A stretch of DNA of 64,000 nt from Marinobacterium marinum. Lineage in GTDB: Bacteria; Pseudomonadota; Gammaproteobacteria; Pseudomonadales; Balneatricaceae. The stretch covers positions 1-64,000 of the forward strand of contig NZ_JACEMT010000050.1 of assembly GCF_013868415.1 (NCBI RefSeq), given 5' to 3'. Shown here in pieces: positions 16,459 through 28,700 of this stretch (position 1 is its first letter; each line of letters begins with the position of its first letter). Under the pieces are notes generated by a model, which saw only the letters and a list, made by a program, of their open reading frames with translations, ran no database searches and was not told the origin of the DNA. A program made the position numbers and the translations under genes.

Positions 16459-17694
16459 TTACTCGCTGACTGTATCAGATGCATCCAGGTCAAACGCCGA
16501 ATGCAGCGCGCGCACTGCCAGCTCCAGATACTTTTCGGCAATCACCACCGATACCTTGATTTCGGAGGTGGAAATCATCTGGATATTGATGTTTTCCGCT
16601 GCCAGGGCGTCAAACATCTTACTGGCCACTCCCGCATGAGAACGCATTCCCACACCCACAATCGACACTTTGGCGATCTTATTGTTCCCGACCGACTCAC
16701 GTGCGCCCAGTTCTTTTACGACCTGCTGCAGCACGCCTTGTGCCTTATCATAATCGTTCCTGTGCACGGTAAAAGTAAAGTCTGTTGTGTGATCGGCTGC
16801 GATATTTTGCACTATCATGTCGACTTCAATATTGGCACGGCTGATTGGCCCCAGTATTCGTGAAGCCACACCCGGAATATCCGGGACTCCCATGACGGTC
16901 AGTTTGGCCTCGTCACGGTTGAACGCAATACCTGAGATAACCGGCTTTTCCACGGCTTCATCATCCTCTATCGTAATCAGTGTGCCGGGGCCATCCTTGA
17001 AGCTGGACAACACCCGCAGCGGGACCTTGTACTTGCCTGCAAATTCAACGGCGCGAATCTGCAGTACCTTCGAACCCAGGCTGGCCATTTCCAGCATCTC
17101 TTCGAAGGTAATCTTTTCCAGGCGCCGAGCCCCCTCAACCACCCGTGGGTCGGTTGTGTACACACCGTCCACATCGGTATAGATCTGACACTCGTCCGCC
17201 TTCAGAGCTGCTGCCAGCGCCACACCGGTGGTGTCGGAGCCGCCACGTCCCAGTGTGGTGATATTGCCGTCGGTATCCACCCCCTGGAAACCCGCCACTA
17301 CCACGACACGCCCCTGGTCCAGGTCCGTGCGTACTCGCTCAGTCTCAATATCCTGAATGCGGGCCTTGGTGTGGTACTTGTCGGTCAGTACACGTACCTG
17401 GGCACCGGTGTAGGAACGCGCGTCCACGCCGATTTTTTTCAAAGCCATGCACAACAGCGCAATGGTCACCTGCTCTCCGGTGGAGACCAGCGCATCCATT
17501 TCCCGTGGATCGGGCTGTGTTTGCATATCTTGAGCCAGGGCAATCAGACGGTTGGTCTCTCCGCTCATGGCCGACACCACCACTACAACATCATGTCCCT
17601 GCTGACGAAAGCCTTTCACTTTCTCGGCAACCGCCTGGATACGCTCCACCGAGCCTACCGAGGTGCCACCGTACTTTTGCACGTATAACGCCAT
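16459..17694 (-). CDS. lysC: Aspartate kinase
   Basis: The 411-residue enzyme has the kinase domain starting ALYVQKYGGTSVG and two C-terminal ACT domains (LTVMGVPDIPGVASRI and VSIVGVGMRSHAGVASKMF) that bind allosteric amino acids. It phosphorylates aspartate, the first step to lysine, threonine and methionine. No lysine riboswitch is possible in the 55-bp gap from alaS, so feedback at the protein level is the visible control. alaS-lysC-csrA order is conserved in related genera. Confidence 0.97.
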   Translation of the reverse strand: MALYVQKYGGTSVGSVERIQAVAEKVKGFRQQGHDVVVVVSAMSGETNRLIALAQDMQTQPDPREMDALVSTGEQVTIALLCMALKKIGVDARSYTGAQVRVLTDKYHTKARIQDIETERVRTDLDQGRVVVVAGFQGVDTDGNITTLGRGGSDTTGVALAAALKADECQIYTDVDGVYTTDPRVVEGARRLEKITFEEMLEMASLGSKVLQIRAVEFAGKYKVPLRVLSSFKDGPGTLITIEDDEAVEKPVISGIAFNRDEAKLTVMGVPDIPGVASRILGPISRANIEVDMIVQNIAADHTTDFTFTVHRNDYDKAQGVLQQVVKELGARESVGNNKIAKVSIVGVGMRSHAGVASKMFDALAAENINIQMISTSEIKVSVVIAEKYLELAVRALHSAFDLDASDTVSE

Positions 17695-17749
17695 TTTTCA
17701 GCTTCCATTCGGCTGCCGACACCAGAAGCATCGGCAGCGTCCGTCTCAC

Positions 17750-20353
17750 TTACAGGCTTGCCGCAACCAATTCGGGCACCGCCTCCAACGCTGCAGGAAC
17801 CGCAGCCGCATCGGTGCCGCCCCCCTGAGCCATGTCAGGGCGTCCACCGCCTTTTCCGCCCAGCCGTGCTGCCAGTTCACGTACCAGATCGCCAGCCTTC
17901 ACCTGACCGGTCAAATCCTTGGTCACACCGGCAATCACGCTGACTTTCTCGCCCTGAGCGGTCATCAGTACCACAATCCCGCTGCCCAGCTTGCTCTTCA
18001 GCTGGTCCAGCGTGTCGCGCAGCGCCTTGGGTTCGATTCCTTCCAGACGGGCTGCCAGGACCTTGACGCCCTTCACGTCCTGAACCTGGCTCAGCAGGTC
18101 ACCGCTCTGAGCACTCGCCAGCTTGGCCGTCAGGCGCTCAATCTCTTTTTCCAGCTGACGGGTACGCTCGTTCAGGCCCCGTACCTTGTCCAGAACCGTG
18201 TCACGCCCCCCCTTCACCAGGACCGCGATCTCACCCAATGCGCGCTCGCTGCCATTCACCCAGCTGAGTGCCCCGGCTCCGGTCACCGCCTCGATACGAC
18301 GTACACCGGATGCAATGCCGCTTTCGGCCACAACCTTCAGCAAGCCGATATCGCCGGTACGCTTGGCATGAGTACCGCCACACAGCTCGACCGAGAAACC
18401 GTCGCCCATGCTCAGGACGCGAACTTCGTCATCGTACTTTTCACCGAACAGCGCCATGGCGCCTCGGGTTTTGGCCTCTTCCAGCTCCATCAGCTCGGTT
18501 TCAACCGCCGAGTTGGCACGAATCAGGTCGTTCACCCGCGTTTCAACAGCGGCAACCTGCTCATCGGTCATCGCTTCAAAATGCGCGAAGTCAAAACGCA
18601 GGCGCTCGGCATTGACCAAAGAGCCCTTCTGCTGAACGTGATCGCCCAGTACTTCACGCAACGCCGCATGCAACAGGTGAGTCGCCGAGTGGTTCAGGGC
18701 TGTTGCCTGACGGTTGGCCAAATCCACTTCGGTTACGACCTGATCGCCAACCTGCAGCAGGCCCTCGCTCATACAACCATGATGCAGGTGGTGGCCGCTT
18801 TCCTTGGTACAGTCGGTCACGTCAAACTGACCACGGTCCCAGCGCAGCGCGCCCTTGTCACCGGCCTGTCCACCCGACTCGGCGTAAAAGGCCGTGTTCT
18901 TCAACACGATGACACCGCTTTCGCCCGCCGACAGCTGATTCACCTGCTCGCCCGCGCGGTACAGGGCCACCACTTTCGAACGGTCTTCCAGATGCTCATA
19001 GCCGGTAAAGGCCGTGCGGCCTTCCAGCTTGATCTGTTCGTTGTAATCAACCGCAAACTGGCCAGAGGCGCGTGCACGCTGACGCTGCGCTTCCATCGCC
19101 TGTTCGAAACCGTCCATATCCAGCGTCAATTCATGTTCACGCGCCACGTCCGCCGTCAAATCCACCGGAAAACCGTAGGTATCGTACAGACGAAAAACGG
19201 TTTCACCCGGAATGACCTTGTCGTCCAACTCGGCAATGGCCTGGGTCAGCAACTGCATGCCGTGGTCCAGAGTCTTGGCAAACTGCTGCTCTTCTTTCAG
19301 CAGAATACGCTCAATCTGGGCCTGGGTTTTGGCCAACTCGGGATAGGCATCGCCCATTTCCTTCACCAGCGGTGCCACCAGCTGGTGGAAGAACGGCGCT
19401 TTGGCACCCAGCTTGTTGCCGTGGCGAATGGCACGACGCATGATGCGACGCAGTACATAGCCGCGGCCTTCATTCGACGGCACCACACCATCCGTGATCA
19501 GGAAGGCGCTGGAACGAATATGGTCGGCAATGACACGCAACGACTTGCTGTCGATGTTATCCAGTTCAAGTACGCTGGCCGTGGCTTTGAGCAGATTCTG
19601 GAACAGATCGATTTCGTAGTTGCTGTGCACGCCCTGCATGACAGCCGCTACACGCTCCAGCCCCATGCCGGTATCGATGCTCGGACGCTCCAACGGCTCC
19701 ATGGTGCCATCGGCGGAACGGTTGTACTGCATGAATACCAGGTTCCAGATTTCGATGTAGCGGTCGCCATCTTCATCCGGACTGCCGGGAGGACCACCAG
19801 CCACATCAGGCCCGTGATCAAAGAAAATTTCGGTACAGGGGCCGCAGGGACCAGTATCTCCCATGGCCCAGAAGTTATCTTCATCCAGTTTGGAGAAACG
19901 CTCGGGGCTGACCCCCATCTCCTCTTTCCAGATTTTCTCGGCTTCGTCATCGGTGTAATGCACGGTCACCCAGAGACGCTCTTCCGGCAGTCCCAGGCGC
20001 TGAGTCAGAAACTCCCAGGCAAACTTGATCGCTTCGCGCTTGAAGTAGTCTCCGAAACTGAAATTGCCCAGCATTTCAAAGAAGGTGTGATGACGTGCGG
20101 TGTAGCCGACATTTTCCAGGTCATTATGCTTGCCGCCGGCACGTACGCAGCGCTGAGAGGTCGTGGCGCGGCTGTAAGGGCGCTTGTCCGATCCCAGAAA
20201 GACGTCCTTGAACTGCACCATCCCCGCGTTGGTGAACAGCAGCGTCGGATCATTGCCCGGAATCAGCGGGCTGGAGGCGACAATTTCATGTCCCTGCCGA
20301 TTGAAATAGTCGAGAAATGCCTGGCGGATCTCCGCACTTGTCATGTAGTTCAT
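17750..20353 (-). CDS. alaS: Alanyl-tRNA synthetase
   Basis: About 867 residues, the normal size for AlaRS. The N terminus ([24 protein letters not shown]), class II catalytic motifs, the editing domain zinc motif ([13 protein letters not shown] and the later [13 protein letters not shown]) and the C-terminal Ala domain ending [12 protein letters not shown] are all present. ATG at 20353 is taken because CGGACC lies just ahead; an ATG nine bases later is also possible, and the frame stays open to 20461. Confidence 0.96.
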   Translation of the reverse strand: MNYMTSAEIRQAFLDYFNRQGHEIVASSPLIPGNDPTLLFTNAGMVQFKDVFLGSDKRPYSRATTSQRCVRAGGKHNDLENVGYTARHHTFFEMLGNFSFGDYFKREAIKFAWEFLTQRLGLPEERLWVTVHYTDDEAEKIWKEEMGVSPERFSKLDEDNFWAMGDTGPCGPCTEIFFDHGPDVAGGPPGSPDEDGDRYIEIWNLVFMQYNRSADGTMEPLERPSIDTGMGLERVAAVMQGVHSNYEIDLFQNLLKATASVLELDNIDSKSLRVIADHIRSSAFLITDGVVPSNEGRGYVLRRIMRRAIRHGNKLGAKAPFFHQLVAPLVKEMGDAYPELAKTQAQIERILLKEEQQFAKTLDHGMQLLTQAIAELDDKVIPGETVFRLYDTYGFPVDLTADVAREHELTLDMDGFEQAMEAQRQRARASGQFAVDYNEQIKLEGRTAFTGYEHLEDRSKVVALYRAGEQVNQLSAGESGVIVLKNTAFYAESGGQAGDKGALRWDRGQFDVTDCTKESGHHLHHGCMSEGLLQVGDQVVTEVDLANRQATALNHSATHLLHAALREVLGDHVQQKGSLVNAERLRFDFAHFEAMTDEQVAAVETRVNDLIRANSAVETELMELEEAKTRGAMALFGEKYDDEVRVLSMGDGFSVELCGGTHAKRTGDIGLLKVVAESGIASGVRRIEAVTGAGALSWVNGSERALGEIAVLVKGGRDTVLDKVRGLNERTRQLEKEIERLTAKLASAQSGDLLSQVQDVKGVKVLAARLEGIEPKALRDTLDQLKSKLGSGIVVLMTAQGEKVSVIAGVTKDLTGQVKAGDLVRELAARLGGKGGGRPDMAQGGGTDAAAVPAALEAVPELVAASL

Positions 20354-20509
20354 ATAAGGTCCGTTGCGTCTGTACTGATTGGCACGACAGACCGCTTTTT
20401 GGCTGTTAAAAAGCGGACATTTGTACGCAAAAATTAGCCGACAAGTATATAACGCGGGCAAAAAATGTACGATAGCTTTTGCGCGCGCGTTTGCCGCCGG
20501 CCACTTGCT

Positions 20510-20980
20510 TCAATCGGGCGCTTCCGCACCGTGGATAATGGCATAACGGGCATCCTCGAATGAAAACCCCCTGTTCACCAGAAAACGCATGCGTCTGGCA
20601 TAGTCTTTAGGGTTACTCGATGTGGTCTCTCCGAAGCGGCGCTGATGACACTCACAGGCCAATTGGCGGCTATCCATTTCCTGCTCTTCCAGCACGCGTT
20701 CAATGCTGTCACGGTCAATGCCCTTGCGCTGCAGTTCCTGACGAATACGCATCTGTCCATATCCCGATCCCAGCCGACTGCGCACAAATACCTCGGTGAA
20801 ACGCCGATCGCTCTGGTAGCCATCGTCCTGCAATTGATCCAGCGCCTGTTCCAGCATCCGAGGGTCGGCCACTCGCCCCCCCAGCTTTCGTTCCAGCTCG
20901 GCGCGACTGTATTCTCGCCGGGCCAGTAACGCGATGGCCGCGCTGCGTATTTCGGTCGATGTTTCCAGTTCTCTGGCCAT
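20510..20980 (-). CDS. recX: Regulatory protein RecX
   Basis: A 156-residue, almost wholly helical protein with the RecX repeats (ALLARREYSRAELERKL, then GSGYGQMRIRQELQRKGI and KDYARRMRFLVNRGFSFEDARYAI). It caps RecA filaments and limits recombinase activity. ATG at 20980 follows GAGGGAGAG; the longer frame to 21034 runs through the recA terminator hairpin. Cotranscription with recA requires readthrough of that hairpin. Confidence 0.93.
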   Translation of the reverse strand: MARELETSTEIRSAAIALLARREYSRAELERKLGGRVADPRMLEQALDQLQDDGYQSDRRFTEVFVRSRLGSGYGQMRIRQELQRKGIDRDSIERVLEEQEMDSRQLACECHQRRFGETTSSNPKDYARRMRFLVNRGFSFEDARYAIIHGAEAPD

Positions 20981-20995
20981 TGCTCTCCCTCTGAA

Positions 20996-21023
20996 ACAAA
21001 ACAGGGGCCCCTGAGGCCCCTGT
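20996..21023 (-). terminator. recA-recX intergenic hairpin terminator
   Basis: ACAGGGGCC / GGCCCCTGT (21001-21009, 21015-21023) followed by TTTTGTTT on the minus strand. A leaky terminator at this place, letting a fraction of transcripts reach recX, is known in Escherichia coli. Confidence 0.75.
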
Positions 21024-21040
21024 GGATAAAACATGCCGGA

Positions 21041-22084
21041 TCAGAGATCCAGCTGTCCCGCTTCGTCGGTTTGTGCCGCATTCTCTTTAGGCTTGGGCAC
21101 ATTCAACAACCGGGCACGAATTTCGTTTTCAATCTCTTCCGCCACCTCCGGATGATCTTCCAGATACTTGGCAGCATTGGCCTTGCCCTGGCCGATCTTG
21201 TCACCCTTGTAGGCATACCAGGCACCGGACTTGTCCACCAGCCCCTGCTGCACGCCCAGGTCCACCACTTCGCCCATGTGGTAGATGCCCTGTCCATACA
21301 GAATCTGGAATTCGGCCTGACGGAACGGCGGAGAGACCTTGTTCTTGACCACTTTCACACGGGTCTCGTTACCGACCACTTCGTCACCCTGCTTGACTGC
21401 ACCGGTACGACGAATATCCAGACGCACAGAGGCGTAGAACTTGAGCGCGTTACCGCCAGTGGTGGTTTCAGGGTTGCCGAACATGACGCCGATCTTCATA
21501 CGGATCTGGTTGATGAATACCAGCAGGCAGTTGGACTGCTTGACGCTCCCCGTCAGTTTGCGCAGAGCCTGGGACATCAGACGTGCCTGCAGACCCACGT
21601 GGGAATCCCCCATCTCCCCTTCGATTTCGGCCTTGGGCACCAGGGCCGCTACCGAGTCAACGATGATGACATCCACCGCCCCCGAGCGCGTCAGCATGTC
21701 GGTGATTTCCAGTGCCTGTTCACCGGTATCCGGCTGGGACACCAACAGCGCGTCGACATCAACCCCCAGCTTTTCGGCATAGACCGGGTCCAGCGCGTGC
21801 TCGGCATCCACAAACGCACAGGTTTTACCCTGTTTCTGTGCTTCGGCGATCACCTGCAGCGTCAACGTGGTTTTACCGGAGGATTCCGGACCGTAGATTT
21901 CGACGACTCGACCAAACGGCAGGCCGCCAATACCCAACGCAATATCCAGACCCAGAGAACCGGTTGAAACGGCGGGAATCGCTTCACGGGGCTGATCCCC
22001 CATGCGCATGACGGCACCCTTGCCGAACTGACGTTCAATCTGTGACAGTGCTGCATCCAGCGCTTTTTTTCTGTTTGCGTCCAT
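21041..22084 (-). CDS. recA: Recombinase RecA
   Basis: A 347-residue RecA with Walker [10 protein letters not shown] (about 65-73), Walker [11 protein letters not shown], the L2 loop ending [20 protein letters not shown], and an acidic C terminus. It forms filaments on single-stranded DNA, drives strand exchange and triggers LexA self-cleavage. Start ATG 22084 ([13 protein letters not shown]) follows AAAGG by seven bases. A LexA box lies 33 bp upstream. Confidence 0.98.
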   Translation of the reverse strand: MDANRKKALDAALSQIERQFGKGAVMRMGDQPREAIPAVSTGSLGLDIALGIGGLPFGRVVEIYGPESSGKTTLTLQVIAEAQKQGKTCAFVDAEHALDPVYAEKLGVDVDALLVSQPDTGEQALEITDMLTRSGAVDVIIVDSVAALVPKAEIEGEMGDSHVGLQARLMSQALRKLTGSVKQSNCLLVFINQIRMKIGVMFGNPETTTGGNALKFYASVRLDIRRTGAVKQGDEVVGNETRVKVVKNKVSPPFRQAEFQILYGQGIYHMGEVVDLGVQQGLVDKSGAWYAYKGDKIGQGKANAAKYLEDHPEVAEEIENEIRARLLNVPKPKENAAQTDEAGQLDL

Positions 22085-22116
22085 CGGGAAACCTTTCATT
22101 GGCCGAGGGTTATATA

Positions 22117-22132
22117 CTGTATATCTGGACAG
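22117..22132. promoter_or_regulatory. LexA (SOS) box of recA
   Basis: CTGTATATCTGGACAG matches the CTG-N10-CAG form of gammaproteobacterial LexA operators. It lies 33-48 bp upstream of the recA start and should block its promoter until DNA damage. Confidence 0.9.
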
Positions 22133-22174
22133 TATTATTCCACACCCTGATCAGATTGCAACCTCCTGTCAGGA

Positions 22175-22651
22175 TTAACCCGGCAGGTAAGCCATAACCC
22201 CTTCCAGCGCCTGTTCCACAGCCTGCAGACGAATATCGTCACGATCGCCGGTAAAGAAACTCAGGCAGGTCACCGTTGGATGTCCGGTAATGGCCCAGGC
22301 AAGCCAGACCGTCCCGACCGGCTTGTCTTCACTGCCGCCTTCCGGGCCGGCATAGCCGCTGATGGCAACCGCAATATCGGCCTCGCTGTTACGCAGCGCA
22401 CCCTCCGCCATTTGAGCAACAACCGGCTCGCTGACCGCACCACTGGTGTTAAGCGCCTCCGCATCGACCCCCAGCATCTTCTGTTTGGCCGTATTCGAAT
22501 AGGAGACAAAACCACAATCAAACCAGTCTGAACTGCCAGGCACGGCCGTCACGGCCTGAGCCACCCAGCCGCCGGTACAGGACTCCGCCGTTGCCAGCTT
22601 CATTCCCTTGGCCGCCAACGTTTCTCCCACCTTCTGTGCCAGATTTTTCAT
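22175..22651 (-). CDS. pncC: Nicotinamide-nucleotide amidase (CinA C-terminal domain protein)
   Basis: The 158-residue protein is the stand-alone CinA C-terminal domain: LATAESCTGGWVAQAVTAVPGSS near 18-40 and VAISGYAGPEGGSEDKPVGTVWLAW near 96-120. The family deamidates nicotinamide mononucleotide to recycle NAD breakdown products. It sits directly upstream of recA, the normal place in pseudomonads, 90 bp away. Transcription may continue into recA, which also has its own LexA-controlled promoter. Confidence 0.93.
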   Translation of the reverse strand: MKNLAQKVGETLAAKGMKLATAESCTGGWVAQAVTAVPGSSDWFDCGFVSYSNTAKQKMLGVDAEALNTSGAVSEPVVAQMAEGALRNSEADIAVAISGYAGPEGGSEDKPVGTVWLAWAITGHPTVTCLSFFTGDRDDIRLQAVEQALEGVMAYLPG

Positions 22652-22750
22652 TGTATTACTCCAAAGCCGCGAGTACGCAGGCTGTCATCTATTGACCAAT
22701 CACATCTCCATTAGACCCTCGCGGCATCACGGCGGCAAGAGCCCAAAGTA

Positions 22751-22776
22751 AACGGGGGCGCCTAAGCGCCCCCGTT
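22751..22776. terminator. Terminator of the giant adhesin gene
   Basis: A perfect 11-bp GC-rich stem AACGGGGGCGC / GCGCCCCCGTT with a four-base loop, seven bases after the adhesin stop codon. On the minus strand it is followed by TACTTT, a weak T tract. Confidence 0.7.
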
Positions 22777-22782
22777 GAATCA

Positions 22783-25700
22783 TCAGTCGATGATGATAAT
22801 GCTGCTGGATACCTCCAGATACACGTCCCCTGCGCTGCTTGTTCCCGTATAGGTTGTATAGCCGTTTGCCGTACTACCTTCGGTCCAGGTACTACCGTCA
22901 TCCAGGAGACTCAGCGAGTCCTCGGCATCGCCCGCAATACGAAGCGTGTTGTTGTCGTCCGTGATCGACAACACATCTTCGATCGTCAGCGAGGTAATCG
23001 CATTCGCGCCTTCCGTGCCAAGATCAATCACCTCGACATTGCTGAGGTAACCCCAATCGCTGTCACCCAGATTCTCCGTATAACGAAGCTGAATGGTGTC
23101 ACTGCCCTCGCGGCCATCAACGGCTTTCCCCGTCCACAACAGGGCGTCATCGCCGTTGGTCGGCAGCTTGTCCGACACATTAATTTTGATTGTGCCGGTT
23201 GTTTCAGCCGAAACATCACCCACCGGGGTTCCATCCACAGCCGAGACTTCCTGAGTCCAGGCCGTTACCTCAACATCATTGATGCCCTCTGTTCCCAGAT
23301 GCAGCATGCCCAGGTTATCCAACTCATCCTGAGTCAAGCCGGTCAGCGTATGGGCACCATCGGCAAAGGTTACTCGCCCGGCATCCAGTTCCACATCTCC
23401 GATGTAGAACACAACCTTTTCACCATCCGGCAAACCGGTCAGCTGCAGCGTGGTCTGCTCGACATGCGCATCAGCCACGGCACCCAAGTCGTTGGCTACC
23501 GGGTCCTTCATGGCCGCGTTCAGGTTCAGCTTGATCACATCCCCTGCATCACCAAAGCTCAGGGTCGGATTCAGGGTAATGCCGTCCGCAACCGGGTTGA
23601 CCACCAGGTCAAAATCGATTTCGGTTGGCGTGGGCGCAAGACCGTTTTCACCGCTCATCACCGTCAGCTTCAAACCATCCAGTGTACCGCTCCAGTTTTT
23701 CGGCGGCACCACGGCAATGTAACCGGGCAGGCCACTTGGGTCGGTAATAGGCAGCGACCAGATGTTATTGCCATTTGCGTCTTTACCGGCGTTATTGGCA
23801 AGACCGGCAGTGGCTGCATCGGCACCCACATACACCACAAAACCCGGGGGCAGACCGTTAATAAAGGCGGCATCAATGACTTCATCGGTATCCACCAGCC
23901 CCTGACCTGCCAGATTGAGCTCAATGGGTGCAGGCGTTGTCAGATCCTGTGTCTGTTCATCACCTTCAGCGGTAATGGTCGCTTCAAAACCACTGTTACT
24001 CTTTTCAATAATGAGGGTGCCATTACCTTCTGACTTGATGATATTACTGGCACCGGTTTCCTGGTTATTTACCCAGGCATTGACTGTCAGGCTGCCGGTC
24101 TGATGGGGCTGATTAGAGTCCGGACGGAACGTCAGCGCCGGCGGCTGGCCGTTGGCCTCCAGCGGGATTTCATACACACCGGTAACATCATTCGGTTTCA
24201 GCGTGTTGCCATCGGCATCCAGTAACTCACCGGCAAGGCCGGTATCACCCAGCTGCACATACAGAATATCCCCCTCAACGTTGGAGAAACCGCCATCAGG
24301 CAGGTTTTCCAGGCTGATATTCAGGCTGATATCTTCACCTTCGCCTGCCGGAGCCGCTGCCACCGTAACCGTTGTTTCGTCGGTTGCCGGCGTCAGGCTG
24401 ACACTGGGTTTCAGCTCCTCCTGCTTGCTCAGGCCATCGGCATGCACCGATACAGTGACATCCAGCGGCAGGCCACCGGGCAGGTTATTGTTGTTGGCAT
24501 GTTCCGGTGCCAGTACCTTGATCTCATCCAGCAAACCAGCCAGTTTGGTGTCAGCATTGTCACCGGATGCCACATCCACAGACTTGGTCCAGAGCACCAC
24601 GGTTTCACCGTTTTCAGTGACTTCTGTACGCGTCAGCAGATCACCAGAGGTATCCGTGAAGACGGTATCATCATCCGGGCTGGTACGCAGGGTCACCGTT
24701 ATCTGATAACTATCCACATTTCCGCCGGTGATGGTACCAACCACCTGCTCAGCCAGTGAGAACCCTGAGTCCTCTGTTTGCACCGTGTTTTTATCACTCA
24801 GCTCAACATCAGGCAGTTCGGTATCCGGACCAGGTCCTTGATTAATATCGAGGTTAAAGCTGATTTCCGCCTGTTTCTGGCTGCTGGCACCGGTATCCTT
24901 GCTGTAACCGGTCACTGTAATGGCACTGGTGCCAGTACCCGCCAGGCCGGTCACGTTAAACACCAGATCCTTGGTGAGCGTATCGGCATTAAAGCTGTCA
25001 CTGGTATTTATCAGCCACTGACCCGGAGCGGTTTGCACCGCACCTTCCACATTCACCCCCTGCGGCACGCCATCAATGACAATATGAGTGAGCTGCTCAC
25101 TGCCGTCGGTATCGGTCTTGTTACCGGCATTGGCATCGGCCTGCTGGCTGATATCCACTTTAACCGTGACCTTGCCGGTGCCGTTAACAGTGGCAGTACC
25201 GGTTGTGTCATCAAAATTGAAACTGTCTTCACCACTTACTACCGCGGTAATGGTATTTAGCTCAGCTCCAATATTATCGGTAACCGCGCCGACAATCAGA
25301 TCATGAGTCGCTGTACCCTTTTGCACCGTTACTTCATCAACATTGCCATCAGTGGACGGATCGGTCACCTTGTAATACTCAACCTCAAGTCGTTGAGTTC
25401 CGCTGAAGTTGGCATCAGCCTTGACATACACGCTGTTCACATCCGCGCCAGAGAACACATAGTAACCATCTGCACCGGGAATCAGCTCGGTCGTACCATC
25501 AGCATCGCTGTAGAAGGTAAAGCCATCCACCGCCTTGATTTTAGCTTCGGTAATAAACTCGTCGGTATCACCGTTCTGATGCACAGCACTCAGATCCAAC
25601 TTGCCGATGGTGTCTTCTGTCAGATTGGAGCTGACACTAAGATCCGCCTCAGGCGAAGGCGTAACGGTAAAACCAATGTTTTCCGGATCAAAGAAGGTTT

Positions 25701-28700
25701 CCGAGTCATTATCGTTTTCGGTGACCACCGGCTGGGCGGTAAAGCTCACGCTGCCGCTGTAGTTGGGCGGCAGGGTAATTTTTACATTACCCAGCTGGTT
25801 TTCATCAATTACCCACACCCGGTCTGGGCCGCTGCCCCCCAGCACACTGCCGGCCCCGACCAGATTAAACCCTTCCGGCAGACCGCTCAGGCGCAGGGTA
25901 ACGGTTTCAGAGCCATCACCGGTTGTTTCACCGCTGCCAAAGGAGGTGATCAAGTCACTCAGAGCAACCTGGTTGGGCTCGTCGGCATCGTCGAGATCCT
26001 GTTCGACATAAACCTTATCTTGAACAAGTTCCAACTTCGGCTCATCGGGTACCCCCTGCACCGTGATATTGATATCCAGCTCCTGAGAGAGTGATTCATC
26101 AACCGGGCTGTGGACCTCAACTCCATTTTTATCAATGTAAGTCAATGTATCCACGGAAACCGCTTCGACTTTCAGGTTGATCGACTCGTTGCTGTCTTTG
26201 GGCGGTGTCAGCGTAGGCTGCTTGCTGGCGTCAAAGTCCTCAATGATCAGGGAACCACCGGTGATATTGCCGTTGGCCTCACTATATTCCACCCCGTTAT
26301 AAGTGATGGTGGCACCGGCAGGAATACCACTGATAGTGACATTAAAAGTTTCATCGCTGTCACTGCTGGTGGGGTTGATATTCAGCGCAACCGGCACATC
26401 TTCATCAGTGGTGATACGGGCATTTACCTTCAGGGTGACCTGATCCGCTACAGGGTGCACAATCACGTTGGTCAGCCAGGACTCACCGGATACGGCCATG
26501 TTCGTTGCTGCACCGGTATCCTCGTCGTAATCGACAGTACCTGCCTCAACCTTGATTTTGACCACGCCGCTGAAGTTAGCCGGCCCTTTAAACTCAAGGC
26601 TATCCAGATATTCCACCGGAATCTTCACCGGCTCGCCATTAAAGACCACTTCAAAGGTGTTGGTACCATCTGAATACCTGAAGACAGAACCATCCAGCGG
26701 GTTGCCGGTTTCGTTGATCTGGGCATTGTTGCCAACCACGTCATAAGGCGTTAACAGCGCAAAGGTCTCTTCGCTGCCGTCACCACCGGTGACACCGGTC
26801 CCCTCTCCGTTCGGAGCTTTTCCATCTTCGTTGCTCCAGCCAGTTTCGAGACTGAAACCCGCATCCTTGCCAAGCAACATAAACTCATCTTCGTTGCCCG
26901 CGGTGGTGTATTCATGACTCGGGTTAATGGTGACATCAACACCATTACTGCCATCAGAATCGGTGTTCGCATCCTCGGCAACCGGAGTCACCGTTATGTT
27001 CAAGTCATGTGCCCACTCCTGGCTTTCCGGGTTACCGGACGCGGTATTGGCTCCATCCTCTTCGGTGGTGATATACACCTTGATGGTGCCATCAGAAGAG
27101 CTGTGCGCCGGAGGCTGCAGGGTGAATTCCTTGATTTGATCCAGCGTGTACTCACCACCAGTACCTACAGTCAGTATCAGGCCGCCGCCAGACGCATCCC
27201 CACCGGCAGGTACAGTTACCGGGGCACCATTGTGGTCGTACAATGTCCAGGTACCACCCTCGGTCGGTAGTTCGGTAATACGTACCTGCGTAATGCTCTC
27301 GCTGCCGTCGGTATCGTTCAGCCCAAGTTTGTCGAGGAAAGCGACCGCCGTATCTTCCGGCGTTGCATCAGGGTTCTGGAGTTTAACGTCATCCGGCTTG
27401 GCATAAACACGCAGCTCCAGATCTACACTCACCGACTCGGTTGCGATCGTACCCGAACTGTCATTATCACTGTCTTGGGTGTTCAGCGTGATGGTGACCT
27501 TATCCGCAGTGCTGTTTGAGTAATCCTTCGGCAGCTTGATGCTGAAGCCCGGATTACCGCCGTTATTGGTGTTCATGTAATCCGCTTCCGGCATACTGAT
27601 GTTACCTTCAGAGTCAGCGGTATATTTTTTGCCATTAATAGTGACAACCGTGCCTGCCGGCAGTCCGGAAATGTCGTACCAATAAGACTCGGAGCCGTCG
27701 GTATCCTTGAGGGTTTCTCCCAGCACGTCCTGCAAGTTCAGGGTGCCGTCTTCTTCCATGGATACGGTGATTTTGCCGTTATTTCCGCCAGATGCTTCAG
27801 TCACTGCGATGCTGGTCGCCCCGGTATTTCCGGCCTCAGTCAGTGAAATCTCAGGCGCGTCAGTCACCGCCTGCACATCCACGGTAATAGTCTGGGTGTT
27901 GTTGGCACCCGGCACACCGCTAAGCTGGACGCCGCTGTCATCCACCTCAAAGCTGTCGACGCTGACCACCACATCGAAGTTTTCATGGCGATCGGCCTCA
28001 GGACTGGCCTGAATAGCTTCATATTCAGCCCGGGTCAGGTAGTTGATAGTCGAATCACCCGATGGGAGGTCGCTGACATGTAAGCTGGTATCAATAGCGC
28101 CGGAAGCGTCCACAATCACGATGGTGTAGCCACCACTGCCATTCGGAATCAGGTCCGTGTACGAAACGCTATCACTCGTTGTACTCAGGGTCGGTACTGC
28201 AGCCGGTGTCCCTGACGACTGTACCGTCAGCGTAATCGCCCCCAGACGTTCCGGGTTGTCACCGGTGTCAACGGCACTGCCGTTTTGGTCCGTAGCGTCC
28301 GTAATCACCGGCGTTTTCAGCTCAAGCTTAACCGGAGTATCTTCCAGCGTATTGACCGACGCCGCATCCACATCCCCGGTATTGCTGCCATGTGGAATAT
28401 CCGGCGCGTCGGAAACTGGCAGCACATTAACGGTCACATTGGTAACAGTGTCAGTTCCATCATCGTTAGACACTGTGACCTTAAAGCTATCCTCACTGCC
28501 GTCGTTACTGTAGTCCTTGTTCGGGTGATAGATAACCTTGCCGTTTTCATCCACCACCACAACACCATGACCAACGTTGTAGCCTGCGGTGCCAGCTGGG
28601 ATCGCCGTCACTCCATCGGGCAAAGTGTTAGTGGTAATCGCATCAGTGCCATCGGCATTCTGAAGGCTGACATTATCCTTAGTGGAGTCGGCAGAGGTAG

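Noticed and set aside
17695-17749. Lysine riboswitch upstream of lysC
   Set aside because: Only 55 bp separate alaS and lysC, too short for the aptamer, and no matching conserved core is seen.
17663-20437. Long 924-codon open frame on the plus strand
   Set aside because: It lies antisense to alaS, whose protein matches AlaRS end to end. The open frame is a by-product of GC-rich codon use; its translation is rich in Gln, His and Arg and resembles nothing.
22783-23140. C-terminal part of the adhesin as a full RTX calcium-binding domain
   Set aside because: Only one degenerate GxxGxD-like segment is present; the similarity is to the LapA-type secretion signal, not to a run of nonapeptides.
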